Shown: positions 51,442-61,194, numbered from the stretch's first letter. The stretch is 64,000 nucleotides of DNA from Aquimonas sp046318115 (GCA_046318115.1 JBKCVA010000123.1:1-64000); one strand, 5' to 3'. Translations and numbers: made by a program. The notes: a model not told the origin generated them from the letters alone.

Positions 51442-54400
51442 GTGAGCGAGCGGGCATCTTCGGGCGCGCCGCCGCGCTCCCTCGGCGGACGATTCAGGTT
51501 CTGGCTGGTGGTGACCGCTGGAGGCGTGCTCTGCAACGCGCTGGCGATGCCCTTGCCAGGTGCCGCCCCGATTCTGCTGGGCGGCATCGCGCCCGCGGTA
51601 CTGGCGAACCATGTGCGTTGGCCGTGGGTGCTCGCCAGCGCACTTCTGGTTTCCGCACCGTTGGCATCGGGCCCTTGGGCAGGCTTCGCGCTGCTGCACG
51701 GGCTCACCCTGGCCGCGGTGGCTGCACGCCCGACGTTCTCCCGTCATCTGCCCTGGCTTCTGGCAGCGCTGCTGGGGCCCGCCGCGCTGGTCTTCAGCGC
51801 TTTGGCGCTGTCGTCGGGTGCGGCCTTGCTGATGGGCAGTCTCAATCTTCTGCTGGGCGTGGTGGTGGCGCACTACGCAGCGCGCCACCTACGGGCTTTC
51901 ATCACCCGGCGAGGCGATGCCGCCCAGCGCAGTCTGCGGGACCAGATCGCATCCAGTGCTGTCGCCACGCTGTGGCCGATTCTGGTGCTGGCCGTGCTTG
52001 CCATCGCCTCACTGGGCTGGAAGTTCGAGCTGTCGCGTCGTGCGGCGGCGCTGGAGCTGCGAGCCGAGCAGGCCGCTGCCGTGGTGTCGGACCATCTGCT
52101 CTCGCACAGGATCGCCGTGGCCCAGGTGGCCGGTGACGTCCGCCTGCCGATGCGGCCGCCTGTGCTGGATGGCATCCGCGGAGCACACCCCGGATTTCTC
52201 ACCCTGCTGGTGACCGATGCACAGGGCCTCATCGTCGATTTCCGTGCGCCGAGCCCCTTCGGTGCACTGCGCTCGGTGGAGGACCGCGAGTACTTCCGGG
52301 TGCCGCGCGAGAGCGGGCAGAGCTACATCAGCCCCGTGTTCCGGGGGCGGGGCTTCGGCAAGGACATCGTCGTTGCGGTCAGTGCGCCCTATCGCGATGC
52401 GCGCGGAGACTTCGCCGGCGTGGTGCAGGGGTCGCTCTCGCTGGCGGTGCTGTCGGAGCGCCTGCGCAGAATTGCCGAGCAGCATGGCCTGCACGTCGTG
52501 CTGGCCGATGTGTCCGGAACGGTGGTGCTGTCCACGCTGTCGGCGCTCGCCCCGCTGGATCACGCCAATGGGGCGCTCATCGAGCCCGATGCGAGCGGAT
52601 CGTCCCTGCGCATGAACCGGGCGCGCAAGCACATGATCGAAGCGTGGCGGATGCCGGACCTGGGCTGGAACATCACGCTTCTGGAGCCGATGGCGCCGCT
52701 GGCGCTTCTGCAGAGCTGGAGCTTCGCGTTCACCGGCGCTGCCGCGTTGCTGGGGCTGCTGCTGTTGGGCTGGGGCTCCCGTCGCTTCGCCCGGCCGTTC
52801 GAGCGCCCGCTCGCGGAAATGGTGGATCGCATTCGTGCGCTCGATCTGGCGGTGCCGAGTACGCTCGAACCGCTTCAGCTGAGGGCGTCCAGCGTCGAGT
52901 TCGCGTCCTTGGCCGTCGACTTCAACGCCATGGTGCGGCGGCTGCATGATCTGGGCGAGGAGCTGAGGGGCGCGCTGGATGCGCAGGCGAAGCTCAACCG
53001 CGAGCTTGAATCCCGCGTCGAGGAACGCACGGCCGAGCTTGCGCTGGCCTTGGCCAAGGCGCAGCGCCTGGCCGAGGCCAAGACCCGATTCCTCTCGCAG
53101 ATGAGCCACGAGCTGCGTACGCCGTTGACGGCCATCCTGGGCTTTGCGGAGCAGGCGCGACTGGCGCCGGGGGATGCGCAGCGCAGCGCGCAGGCGCTGG
53201 AGGTCGTGGTGCGCAACGGCCGCCATCTGCTGGGCATCGTCAACGATGTGCTGGATGCCGCGCGGATCGATGCCGGCCAGCTCGATGTGCTGCTCGAGCC
53301 CTGCTCGCCGCTGGCGCTGGTCGATGAAGTCCATGCGCTGCTGTTGCCCGAGGCTCAACGTCGTGAGCTCAGCCTGCGGCTGGACTTCCGCTGGCCCTTG
53401 CCGGCGGCGATCGACACGGACCCGCTGCGTCTGCGGCAGGCGCTCATCAACGTCGTCGGCAATGCCGTGAAGTTCACCCAACGCGGTGGCGTGCGGATCG
53501 AAGTCTCGGTCGTGCAGGGCAGGCTGGAGATCGCGACGAGAGATACCGGGATCGGCATCAGCGCCGAGCAGCTTGAGCGTCTGTTCAAGCCGTTCGAGCA
53601 GGCGGACATTTCAGTGACACGGCGATTCGGCGGTTCCGGTCTCGGCCTGTTCATCAGCAAACGCTGGGTGGAGGCCCTGGGCGGAGTGCTCGAGGTGGAA
53701 AGCCTTCCGGGAGAGGGCAGCTGCTTCCGGCTTGTACTGCCGCTGGGCGATGCGGTGAGGTGGATCGATTCGCGTGAAGCAGCGGTCGAGGTCGATGTGG
53801 ACGTCCTCAGGATCCCGCGGCTGTCGGGCCGGGTGCTGGTGGTGGATGACGTTGAGGATCTGCGTGCCCTGATCACCCAGACGGTCGGCGCGACCGGCGC
53901 TGGCTGTGAGACGGCGACGAACGGCGCCGAGGCGGTTGAGCGGGCCTTGGCCCAGCCCTTCGATCTGATCCTGCTCGACAAGCACATGCCGGTGCTGGAC
54001 GGCGAAAGCGCCATGCGCCAGCTGCGTGCCTCCGGCTATACCGGCGTCATCGTCGCACTCAGCGCCGACGTGCTCGATCACGAAGCCGTCGAATCCAGCC
54101 ACGCTGGATTCGACGCGAGACTGGCCAAGCCGATCGACCGCGCCCGGCTGTACGCGGCGTTGGCAAAGTTTCTGCCTGCGGCGCCGACTCCGGATTCAGC
54201 CGAGGTGCCAGAGCCTGAATCCGCGGCCGCACGCTCGGCGCAGGTCGACTCGGCGCCACAGTCCACACCCGCGAAGACGCCGGACGCGCTGGCGGTCGAG
54301 GCGGCGTTCGCCCAGATTCGCGCACGCTATGGCGCCCGCCTGCTGGCAGAGTGCAAAGCCATGCAGCGCGAGCTGTCCAGCCAGGATCTGGAAGCGCTGA

Positions 54401-54588
54401 GGGTGAGGTTGCACACCCTGAAGGGTTCTGCGGGAACCTTCGGCTTCGCAGCGGTGAGTGCAGCCGCAGCGCAGGCCGAAGCCGTGCTCAAGAGCGACGA
54501 GTCCTTCGATCTGCCGGGGCTGCAGGCGCTGCTGGCGCCCTTGATCGATGCGCTGCAGGCCGCTGGTGGCGACGTTCCACCCGCGTAG
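51442..54588 (+). CDS. Membrane hybrid sensor histidine kinase with receiver and HPt
   Basis: Integral-membrane sensor kinase of 1048 aa. Residues about 15-150 form six or more transmembrane segments of the MASE type (RFWLVVTAGGVLCNALAMPL), then another pass near 175 and a periplasmic dCache-like domain at 200-406 (REYFRVPRESGQSYISPVF), another segment at about 420-448, HAMP, and HisKA with His556 (SQMSHELRTPL). HATPase shows NVVGNAVKFT and GGSGLGLFISK. A receiver has Asp846 (LILLDKHMP), and a C-terminal HPt has His991 (LHTLKGSAGTFGF). The complete phosphorelay in one chain would pass phosphate to the receiver protein at 50668. GTG start at 51442. Confidence 0.92.
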   Translation: MSERASSGAPPRSLGGRFRFWLVVTAGGVLCNALAMPLPGAAPILLGGIAPAVLANHVRWPWVLASALLVSAPLASGPWAGFALLHGLTLAAVAARPTFSRHLPWLLAALLGPAALVFSALALSSGAALLMGSLNLLLGVVVAHYAARHLRAFITRRGDAAQRSLRDQIASSAVATLWPILVLAVLAIASLGWKFELSRRAAALELRAEQAAAVVSDHLLSHRIAVAQVAGDVRLPMRPPVLDGIRGAHPGFLTLLVTDAQGLIVDFRAPSPFGALRSVEDREYFRVPRESGQSYISPVFRGRGFGKDIVVAVSAPYRDARGDFAGVVQGSLSLAVLSERLRRIAEQHGLHVVLADVSGTVVLSTLSALAPLDHANGALIEPDASGSSLRMNRARKHMIEAWRMPDLGWNITLLEPMAPLALLQSWSFAFTGAAALLGLLLLGWGSRRFARPFERPLAEMVDRIRALDLAVPSTLEPLQLRASSVEFASLAVDFNAMVRRLHDLGEELRGALDAQAKLNRELESRVEERTAELALALAKAQRLAEAKTRFLSQMSHELRTPLTAILGFAEQARLAPGDAQRSAQALEVVVRNGRHLLGIVNDVLDAARIDAGQLDVLLEPCSPLALVDEVHALLLPEAQRRELSLRLDFRWPLPAAIDTDPLRLRQALINVVGNAVKFTQRGGVRIEVSVVQGRLEIATRDTGIGISAEQLERLFKPFEQADISVTRRFGGSGLGLFISKRWVEALGGVLEVESLPGEGSCFRLVLPLGDAVRWIDSREAAVEVDVDVLRIPRLSGRVLVVDDVEDLRALITQTVGATGAGCETATNGAEAVERALAQPFDLILLDKHMPVLDGESAMRQLRASGYTGVIVALSADVLDHEAVESSHAGFDARLAKPIDRARLYAALAKFLPAAPTPDSAEVPEPESAAARSAQVDSAPQSTPAKTPDALAVEAAFAQIRARYGARLLAECKAMQRELSSQDLEALRVRLHTLKGSAGTFGFAAVSAAAAQAEAVLKSDESFDLPGLQALLAPLIDALQAAGGDVPPA

Positions 54589-55107
54589 AGCCGTCCGACG
54601 CAGCCTCGCCGCCTGCGCTCGTGCGTGGCGAACGCAGCCCGTCCGGCGCTTCGGGCGATGGCAGGCGGGGTCCGCCTCGGCCCGCCTTGCATCCTTGTCG
54701 AAAGTGCCGCGCCAGCGATGGCACGAGGGCTTGATCACGGATCAATGCACGGCGCCCGGCGCGCGCAGCCCGCTGCCGCGGCGCCCGACCTGCCGCGGGC
54801 GAGGAGGCGTCCCAGCCCGGAGTGTCCGAGGCGGGCGATGGGCGAGCAGTCGCCTTGGTCTGGAGCAAGGCTGGGGAATCCGGCGATGTCCTGCGGCATG
54901 GCAGGCGCCTTCGCGGAACAGGCACGTCCGCGCCGGATCCGACGCGAACCGTCCCTGGCAGGCGCCGGACCTGCGATCACGGCTCAAGCCCCGGAGGGCT
55001 TTGAGCCGTGTGGCCTTTTGCTTGGCTCAGAGCGTCTGGAGAACCCTGGACGCCTTGACGAGAGGTTCCCGAGGCGGCCGCAGCAGGCGGATGGTTCTCG
55101 CATGCGC
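54589..55107. other. Long convergent intergenic region
   Basis: 519 bases between the hybrid kinase and the chemoreceptor, both ending here. No protein gene is supported. The most distinct signal is the hairpin at 54978-55010. Confidence 0.5.
54978..55010 (+). terminator. Hairpin followed by CCTTTTGCTT tail
   Basis: Arms CACGGCTCAAGCCC and GGGCTTTGAGCCGTG pair over about 14 bp with one bulged base and a CGGA loop, followed by TGGCCTTTTGCTT. On the plus strand this is a good intrinsic terminator, but it is nearly 390 bases past the kinase stop, so it may end a longer 3' end or an unannotated RNA. Confidence 0.6.
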
Positions 55108-57942
55108 TCAGCCTTCGGCGAAGACGAAGCGCTCGGCGATCTCGCTGAGACGCTGCGTTTCCGAGCTCAGGGTGAGGGCGGCGGCGGCGACTTCCTCGAC
55201 CAGTGCGCCGTTGGCTTGGGTGGCCTGGTCCATCTGCGTCACCGCGCGGTTGACCTCGGTGATGCCGCGCGCCTGTTCCGCGGCGGCGGCGCTGATCTCC
55301 GCGACGATACCGGCGACCCGCTGCGAGGAGTCGACGATTTCATCCATGCGACTGCCCGCCTGCTGCACCAGAAGCGCGCCGGAGGCGATCTTGCTCGCCG
55401 TGTCGTTGATCAGCGTGGTGATCTCCTTGGCGGCGCTGGCCGAGCGCTGCGCCAGCGCGCGCACTTCCCCGGCCACCACCGCGAAGCCGCGGCCCTGTTC
55501 GCCCGCGCGCGCCGCTTCCACCGCGGCGTTCAGAGCGAGGATGTTGGTCTGGAAGGCGATGCCGTCGATCGTCGAGATGATGTCGGCCATCCTGCGCGAG
55601 GCGTCCTCGATCCCCTGCATGGTGGTGACTGCCTGGGCGACCACCTTGCCGCCGTCCTCCGCCACGGCCGTGGCGCGGCTCGCGAGCGTGCTCGCCTGCT
55701 GGGCGTTGTCGGCGGTGTGCTTCACGGTGGAGGTGATCTCCTCCAGCGCCGAGGCGGTCTCCTCGATGCTGGCCGCGGCCTGCTCGGTGCGTTGCGACAG
55801 GTCTGCATTGCCCTGCGAGATTTCCCCAGCGGAGACATCGATCTGGCGCACCGCCGTCTGGATGTCCCTGATCACCGACGACAGTGCTTCGGAGGTGCGA
55901 TTCACGTTGGCGTTGATCTCGCCGAACTTGCCCAGCAGCACCGCGTTCGAGCGCACGCCAAGGCGACCCTCGGCCAGCGCCGCCATCACCACCTCGACCT
56001 GTGACAGAGCCTGGTCGGTGGTGCTGATGAGGTTGTTGACGATATCGGCCAGCTCGACGAAGCGCTCATCGTTGACGGTGACTTCGACCCGCGCGTTGAG
56101 GAAGCCTGCGGCGGCACGCTGCACGATGTTGCGCAGACCATTGCGGAAGTTCGACTCCGAGATGTCCCGCCATTCCAGCGCCGTGCCGATGCGCTTGCCC
56201 TCGGCGTCGAACACGGGATTCGCGAACAGCTCGAACACGCGCTCGCCGACCCGGATGCGGCCCGCATGGGTGTCCTTGAGCGCCGAAATCAATCCTCGCT
56301 CCCGGCCGGGGTTCTTGTGGAACTGGTCGAAGCTCGCGCCCAGCACCTTGCTGGCGGCGAAACCGGGCAGATGGGCGGCGATCTCCTGTTCGGCGTCCTG
56401 CAGGGTCCTCGAGACCGAACGGTTCATGTAGACGATGACGCCCTGGTCGTCCGCCACCATCATTCCGCCCGATGCCACGTCGAGCGCAGCGCGGATTCTC
56501 GCGTTCTCCGCCGCGCCCTTCGTTTCCCGCTCGATGCGCTCCTTCAGCTCGCGCTGCATGGTGTCGAGTGAGCGGATCAGGTCGCCGACCTCGTCCTGCG
56601 TGCGCGCGACCAGCCGGTTGTCCAGCTGCAGGCGTGCGATGCGCGCAGCCGCCTGCTGTGCGCTCAGGATCGGGCTGACGATACGGCGCGCGAACAGCCC
56701 GCTGGCGATCGCGGCGATCACCGCCACGCTCAGCACGGCCAGCGCCACCAGCCAGACCAGGCGTCGCGCCGCCGCATAGGCGCTGTCGGTGTCGTAGGTG
56801 GCGAGGATGGCCCACGCAAGGCCCGGTGCCACGGCGACACGACGTCCGCTGACCAGCGCCTCGCGGCCGTCGAGGGTTGCGCCCACGCCGCTGAAGTCCT
56901 GCCCGGCCAGCACGCTTTCCACCTCGGCATTCTTCAGCCGCGACTGCTCGGGCTGATTGAAGTGCGTGGCCACGGTGAAACGGGCGTCGCCGAGGCGTGA
57001 GTCGGAGCGTAGCAGCCGGTCCGGCCCGACCAGGAAGACGTCCTGTCCGTCGCGCAGCCCGGCCGAGTCAGACACGATCTCCGAAATGCGCTTCAGGCTG
57101 ATCTGGACGACGGCCACGCCGATCGTTGTGTCGCCGTCCCGGATCGGACTGGCCAGGAACATTGCGGGCGACTCATAGCTGGGGCCGTAGGGCGCGTAGT
57201 CCTCGACCGCGAGGGCGCCCGGTTCGTCCAGCGCCAGCGCCGCGCGGGCGACGCGGGCAAGACCCGAATCGCGCCAGGCGCCGTTGAGCAGATTGGTGGC
57301 GTAGTCCAGCTCCTTGAAGACGCTGTACACCACGTTGCCCTCGGTATCGATCAGGAAGATGTCGTAGTACTCGCTGCGCTGCAGGTGCGAACGGTAGATC
57401 GGGTGATAAAGCGCATGGGCTTGCCCGTAGTCGGTAGCGCCCGGCAAATCAGTCATTCCGTCCTTCTGGCCCAGCGGTGCCGGGTTGTCGGCGATGAACA
57501 GCTTCTGCAGTTTGGCCGCAACGGGCGGCAGGGACGCGGCAAAGGCGGCGCCCTCGGGGCCGGCGCGTTCGTTCGCGTTGCGGTAGGCGGTGCCAAAGAC
57601 CTGGTCGACGAAGCCGGCGACGGCGTCTCGCGCATCGACGGCGGCCGCTTCGAGGTCGGCGTCTGCGCCGAGTTCCTGTTCGAGAAAGCTCTGGAAGCCT
57701 GCGGTGAACACCGGCATCGCCTGTCGGGCCATGTGGCTCTCGGCCAGCGCGACCACGTCCCGGCGCACGGATTCGAGATACGCGGTGATCTGCGCGCCCT
57801 TCAGGCCCGCCTGGGAATCCAGCGTGTCCGCGGCCGACTTCGCGAGCAGGCTGCGGCTCTGCAGTGCGGCGAATCCGCCGAGAAGGATCAAGGGCACAAG
57901 ACTGATGAGCAGCGTCACCAGGATCAGGCGAGTCCGAAGCAT
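55108..57942 (-). CDS. Methyl-accepting chemotaxis protein
   Basis: Transmembrane chemoreceptor of 944 aa. One N-terminal transmembrane segment (TRLILVTLLISLVPLILLGG), a large periplasmic sensing domain (residues 30-390, dCache-like with YDIFLIDTEGNVVYSVFKEL), a second segment near 396-418, HAMP, a cytoplasmic PAS-like module (GGMMVADDQGVIVYMNRS), and the signalling domain with the conserved tip near residue 792 (GIAFQTNILALNAAVEAARA). The C-terminus (RFVFAEG) lacks a pentapeptide for CheR/CheB tethering. GGGGGA lies seven bases upstream of the start at 57942. Confidence 0.93.
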   Translation of the reverse strand: MLRTRLILVTLLISLVPLILLGGFAALQSRSLLAKSAADTLDSQAGLKGAQITAYLESVRRDVVALAESHMARQAMPVFTAGFQSFLEQELGADADLEAAAVDARDAVAGFVDQVFGTAYRNANERAGPEGAAFAASLPPVAAKLQKLFIADNPAPLGQKDGMTDLPGATDYGQAHALYHPIYRSHLQRSEYYDIFLIDTEGNVVYSVFKELDYATNLLNGAWRDSGLARVARAALALDEPGALAVEDYAPYGPSYESPAMFLASPIRDGDTTIGVAVVQISLKRISEIVSDSAGLRDGQDVFLVGPDRLLRSDSRLGDARFTVATHFNQPEQSRLKNAEVESVLAGQDFSGVGATLDGREALVSGRRVAVAPGLAWAILATYDTDSAYAAARRLVWLVALAVLSVAVIAAIASGLFARRIVSPILSAQQAAARIARLQLDNRLVARTQDEVGDLIRSLDTMQRELKERIERETKGAAENARIRAALDVASGGMMVADDQGVIVYMNRSVSRTLQDAEQEIAAHLPGFAASKVLGASFDQFHKNPGRERGLISALKDTHAGRIRVGERVFELFANPVFDAEGKRIGTALEWRDISESNFRNGLRNIVQRAAAGFLNARVEVTVNDERFVELADIVNNLISTTDQALSQVEVVMAALAEGRLGVRSNAVLLGKFGEINANVNRTSEALSSVIRDIQTAVRQIDVSAGEISQGNADLSQRTEQAAASIEETASALEEITSTVKHTADNAQQASTLASRATAVAEDGGKVVAQAVTTMQGIEDASRRMADIISTIDGIAFQTNILALNAAVEAARAGEQGRGFAVVAGEVRALAQRSASAAKEITTLINDTASKIASGALLVQQAGSRMDEIVDSSQRVAGIVAEISAAAAEQARGITEVNRAVTQMDQATQANGALVEEVAAAALTLSSETQRLSEIAERFVFAEG

Positions 57943-58154
57943 GTTTTCCCCCAAATCACGGCCGCCGGACGTCCGACCCCGTTTATCGCCCGTCGCGCTG
58001 CAGGTCGCATGCGCACGCCGGCGGCGCAACTTTGGCGCACGAGGGGCGAGTCCCGCGCGATTCGCGGCGGTCACCGATGGCGGCGCCGGCGTCCACTTGA
58101 CCTTGCCCACGGGCTGCGGGCGGCGAGCGGACCGACGCAGTCCCGTCAGAGGGC

Positions 58155-59129
58155 TTACTCCCCTATCACCTGTTGCGCCGCCACTCGCAGCTTCTGCAGG
58201 TGGCGTTCCATCTGCCGCAGGCGGTCGATCGCGGTCTCCGGGCTGGCGGGCAGGAAGCGCAGGGTTTCGCCCGGTGCCAGTTGGGCGAGGCGAGGCAGGT
58301 CGGCGCGGGCGACATGGCCGATGCGCGGGTAGCCGCCGACGGTCTGCGCGTCGGTCATCAGCAGGATCGGCCCGCCTTCCGGCGGCAGCTGCAGGGTGCC
58401 GGGTACCACCGGCTCGGACAGGCCGGGTGCGGGCTCGGCGAGTTCGAGCGCCGGGCCTTCGAGCCGCAGGCCCATGCGGTTCGATCGGGCCGACACGCGC
58501 CAAGCGGAGTCCTGCAGAGGGTCGATGTCGACGAGCGTGTCGCGGCCCGGCAGCAGCAGGGCTTCGGCGGGCTGGTCGAGTTCCAGCACGGGGGCCGGGT
58601 TGGCCCACCAGCGTGCCATGCGCACGCCGATATCGGCGCGCGGCCAGCTGCGGCCGGCCAGACTCATGCCGCGCAGGCGCAGGCGGTCGCCCTCCTGCAG
58701 GGCGCGGCCGGCCAGCGCGGGAAAGCCCGAGCCCGGCAGGCAGCCACGGCCGCCGAGCACGGACGGCACATCGAGGCCGCCGGCGAAGGCGAGGTAGCCG
58801 CGTGCGCCGCGCTGTACTCGGCCGATTCGCAGCTCGCTGCCGGCACCCAGCCGCAGCGGTCGCCACATCGGCAGGGCGAGCTGGTTCACCTCGACCTCGA
58901 AGCGGCCGCCGCAGATCGCGATCACCACGTCGTGGGCAAAGCGCAGGCAGGGCCCGGTGAGGGTGAACTCGAGCGCGGCGGCCTCGTCGGGGTTGCCGAC
59001 GAGGGCATTGGCCGCGCGCAGGCTGAACGTGTCCAGCGCGCCGCCCACCGGCACGCCGATCGCGCGCTGACCCGGCCGCCCCAGGTCCTGCACCGTGGTC
59101 ATCAGCCCGGGCTTCAGCACCTCGATCAT
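58155..59129 (-). CDS. pxpC: 5-oxoprolinase subunit C (biotin-dependent carboxyltransferase-like)
   Basis: PxpC/KipA-type protein of 324 aa that forms the ATP-dependent 5-oxoprolinase with PxpA and PxpB, opening 5-oxoproline to glutamate. Family strings are VLKPGLMTTVQDLGRPGQRA, FALAGGLDVPSVLGGRG-like FAGGLDVPSVLGGRGCLPG, and the C-terminal ILLMTDAQTVGGYPRIG. It overlaps pxpB by four bases. PxpA is not in this window. Confidence 0.9.
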   Translation of the reverse strand: MIEVLKPGLMTTVQDLGRPGQRAIGVPVGGALDTFSLRAANALVGNPDEAAALEFTLTGPCLRFAHDVVIAICGGRFEVEVNQLALPMWRPLRLGAGSELRIGRVQRGARGYLAFAGGLDVPSVLGGRGCLPGSGFPALAGRALQEGDRLRLRGMSLAGRSWPRADIGVRMARWWANPAPVLELDQPAEALLLPGRDTLVDIDPLQDSAWRVSARSNRMGLRLEGPALELAEPAPGLSEPVVPGTLQLPPEGGPILLMTDAQTVGGYPRIGHVARADLPRLAQLAPGETLRFLPASPETAIDRLRQMERHLQKLRVAAQQVIGE

Positions 59130-59842
59130 GCGTCGACCTCGCGTTGCAGGCGCTTGAAGTCTGCGGGCGATATCGCCACGAAGCGCACGCGGTCGCCGGG
59201 CTTGAGCAGGCTGGGCGGAGTGCGGCGGGCGTCGAACAATGTCTCGGGCGTGAGCCCGATCAAGCGCCAGCCGCCGGGGCTTTCCTGAGGGTAGATGCCG
59301 GTCTGCGCGCCGCCGATGCCGACCGCGCCGGCGCGCACCTGTGGGCGCGGTGTGGCCAGTCGCGGCATGGCGAGCCTGGGGTCCATGCCGAGCAGATAGG
59401 GAAAGCCGGGCAGGAAGCCGATCATTGCCACCGTGTACTCAGGCCGGGTGTGCAGTTCGATCGCCTCGCTTTCACTCAGGCCAGCGTGCGCGGCCACATC
59501 GGCCAGGTCGGGCCCGTAGTCGCCGCCGTAGCAGACCGGGATCTCGATGGGTCGCGGCGGCAGGGGCAGGGGCCGCGAAGCGGCCGGGTCCTGCTCGCGC
59601 AGACGGCCGCGCACCCAGGCGGCGACGCTGTCCAGGTCGATGCGCAGCGGGTCGAAGTGCACGGCCAGCGCACTGTAGGACGGCACGAAATCCAGAACGC
59701 CATCGGCCGGTTGCTGTGCGAGCAGCACACTCAAGCGCTGTACGGCCGCGCTGAGGCCAGCGTCCAGCGTGTCGCCGAAGCGCAGCAGCAGCGCGGCCTC
59801 GCCCAGCGGCTCGAACTGCGGCTTGAGGCGGCGCTCAGCCAT
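59126..59842 (-). CDS. pxpB: 5-oxoprolinase subunit B (KipI-like)
   Basis: PxpB, 238 aa, the small partner of PxpC. Conserved strings: PSYSALAVHFDPLRID, VCYGGDYGPDLADVA, PEYTVAMIGFLPGFPYLLG and GGAQTGIYPQESPGGWRLIG. It overlaps the HIT gene upstream by eight bases and pxpC downstream by four. Normal length. Confidence 0.92.
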   Translation of the reverse strand: MAERRLKPQFEPLGEAALLLRFGDTLDAGLSAAVQRLSVLLAQQPADGVLDFVPSYSALAVHFDPLRIDLDSVAAWVRGRLREQDPAASRPLPLPPRPIEIPVCYGGDYGPDLADVAAHAGLSESEAIELHTRPEYTVAMIGFLPGFPYLLGMDPRLAMPRLATPRPQVRAGAVGIGGAQTGIYPQESPGGWRLIGLTPETLFDARRTPPSLLKPGDRVRFVAISPADFKRLQREVDA

Positions 59843-60269
59843 CGGCGCGCTCGCGGGTGTCGTGCAGAGCCTGCTGCAGCCGGGTGATCAACGCCTGCGC
59901 TTCGGCGGGCGGATAGGGCTGGCGTGCGCCGCTGCCCCAGACCGGGCCCGGCCAGGCGACATCGTCGGGCTGCCGCGCAACCAGATGAATGTGCAACTGC
60001 TGGACGATGTTGCCGAGTGCGCCGAGGTTGAGTTTGTGCGGGGCGGCGACCGCGCTGAGCGCACTCGCGGCGTGGTTGAGCTCGATCAGCAGCTCGGCCT
60101 GCTCGAAGGCCGGCAGCTCGAACAGTTCGCGCAGGCCGGCCCGGCGCGGCACCAGCAGCAGCCAGGGAAAACGCTGGTCGTCCATCAGGCGCAGGCTGCA
60201 CAGGCCCAGTTCGGCGACGGGCAGGCTGTCGCCCTCAAGCCTCGGGTCGAGCTGGAAGGAAGCGCTCAT
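59835..60269 (-). CDS. HIT domain protein
   Basis: Histidine-triad nucleotide hydrolase/transferase of 144 aa. The start at 60269 gives MSASFQLDPRLEGDSLPVA; the histidine triad core is IVQQLHIHLVAR (HxH followed by the family's third position). WPGPVWGSG and the C-terminal helical tail complete the domain. It overlaps the dienelactone hydrolase by four bases and pxpB by eight, so all four genes are coupled. Confidence 0.88.
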   Translation of the reverse strand: MSASFQLDPRLEGDSLPVAELGLCSLRLMDDQRFPWLLLVPRRAGLRELFELPAFEQAELLIELNHAASALSAVAAPHKLNLGALGNIVQQLHIHLVARQPDDVAWPGPVWGSGARQPYPPAEAQALITRLQQALHDTRERADG

Positions 60270-60928
60270 GCCAGGTGGGAAGCGAGGAAGTCTTGGGCCA
60301 CTTGCAGGGCGCGTGCCGCGGACGGCGCATGAAAGTCGACGCGCTGGTCGCAGTTGAAGCCGTGGCCCGCATCGAACAGCTCGATGCGCGCCTGGGGCAG
60401 GGCTTTCCGATGGGCCTGCACTGCCTCCGGCGGGATCAGCGGATCCTGCGCGCCGAACATCAGCAGCAGCGGTGCCTGCGGTCGCTCGTGCAGGAAGGGA
60501 AGCGTGCGCCCGCCGTAGTAGCTCACCGCCGGCAGGCCCAGCCGGGTGCAGCACAGAAAGGCGATGCTGCCGCCGATGCAGAAGCCCAGCGCACCGCCCC
60601 TGAGGCCGCGTGCGCGCAGCACATCGGCCGCGGCGGCACAGGAGGCGACGCAGCGGTCGTAGCCGACCTCGCCCATCAGCTGGCGACCGCGCGCCACGCC
60701 TTCGGGCGTGTAGTCGAGCTCGACCTCGGGCTCGACGAAATCGATCAGCTGCGGCGCGATCACCGCGTAGCCGAGGCCTGCCCACTGTTCCGCCACGGCA
60801 CGGATGTGCCGGTTGACGCCGAAGATTTCCTGGATCAGCACCAGACCTGCGCGCGGCGTGCCCGCAGGCTCGGCCAGCTGGGCGCCGATCTGGCCATGGT
60901 GTGTCTCAAGCGCGATGCGTCGGGTCAT
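60266..60928 (-). CDS. Dienelactone hydrolase family protein
   Basis: Alpha/beta hydrolase of the dienelactone hydrolase family, 220 aa. The start at 60928 (MTRRIALETHHGQIGA) was chosen because it begins at the family N-terminus. The cysteine nucleophile is in GFCIGGSIAF, the acid in FGAQDPLIPPE and the histidine in DAGHGFNCD. Its substrate may be a dienelactone or another cyclic ester. It heads the minus-strand group with the HIT and pxpBC genes and is divergent from pyk. Confidence 0.9.
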   Translation of the reverse strand: MTRRIALETHHGQIGAQLAEPAGTPRAGLVLIQEIFGVNRHIRAVAEQWAGLGYAVIAPQLIDFVEPEVELDYTPEGVARGRQLMGEVGYDRCVASCAAAADVLRARGLRGGALGFCIGGSIAFLCCTRLGLPAVSYYGGRTLPFLHERPQAPLLLMFGAQDPLIPPEAVQAHRKALPQARIELFDAGHGFNCDQRVDFHAPSAARALQVAQDFLASHLA

Positions 60929-61194
60929 AGCGGTGCTCGCAGGGGAGAGCCAAGGCGGGTCGAGGATGCTGCCACGCGGTGGCGGCGGGCAGACCGTGCC
61001 GTTCGGACCTCGTTCGATGCAGATGCCAAAGTGGTCTTTTAGAGGACCGCTACTTCGTCCCGAAACGCCGTGTTTTCGTGGCGCTTCGCAACATTGGTCT
61101 GCCTGTGGTCTGCTCTTTATTCGTATGCAGAGCGGCGCACGAGGGGTTGTGCTGGCTACACTCGCGGCTTCTTTCCACGCCAGCACCCGCCCCC

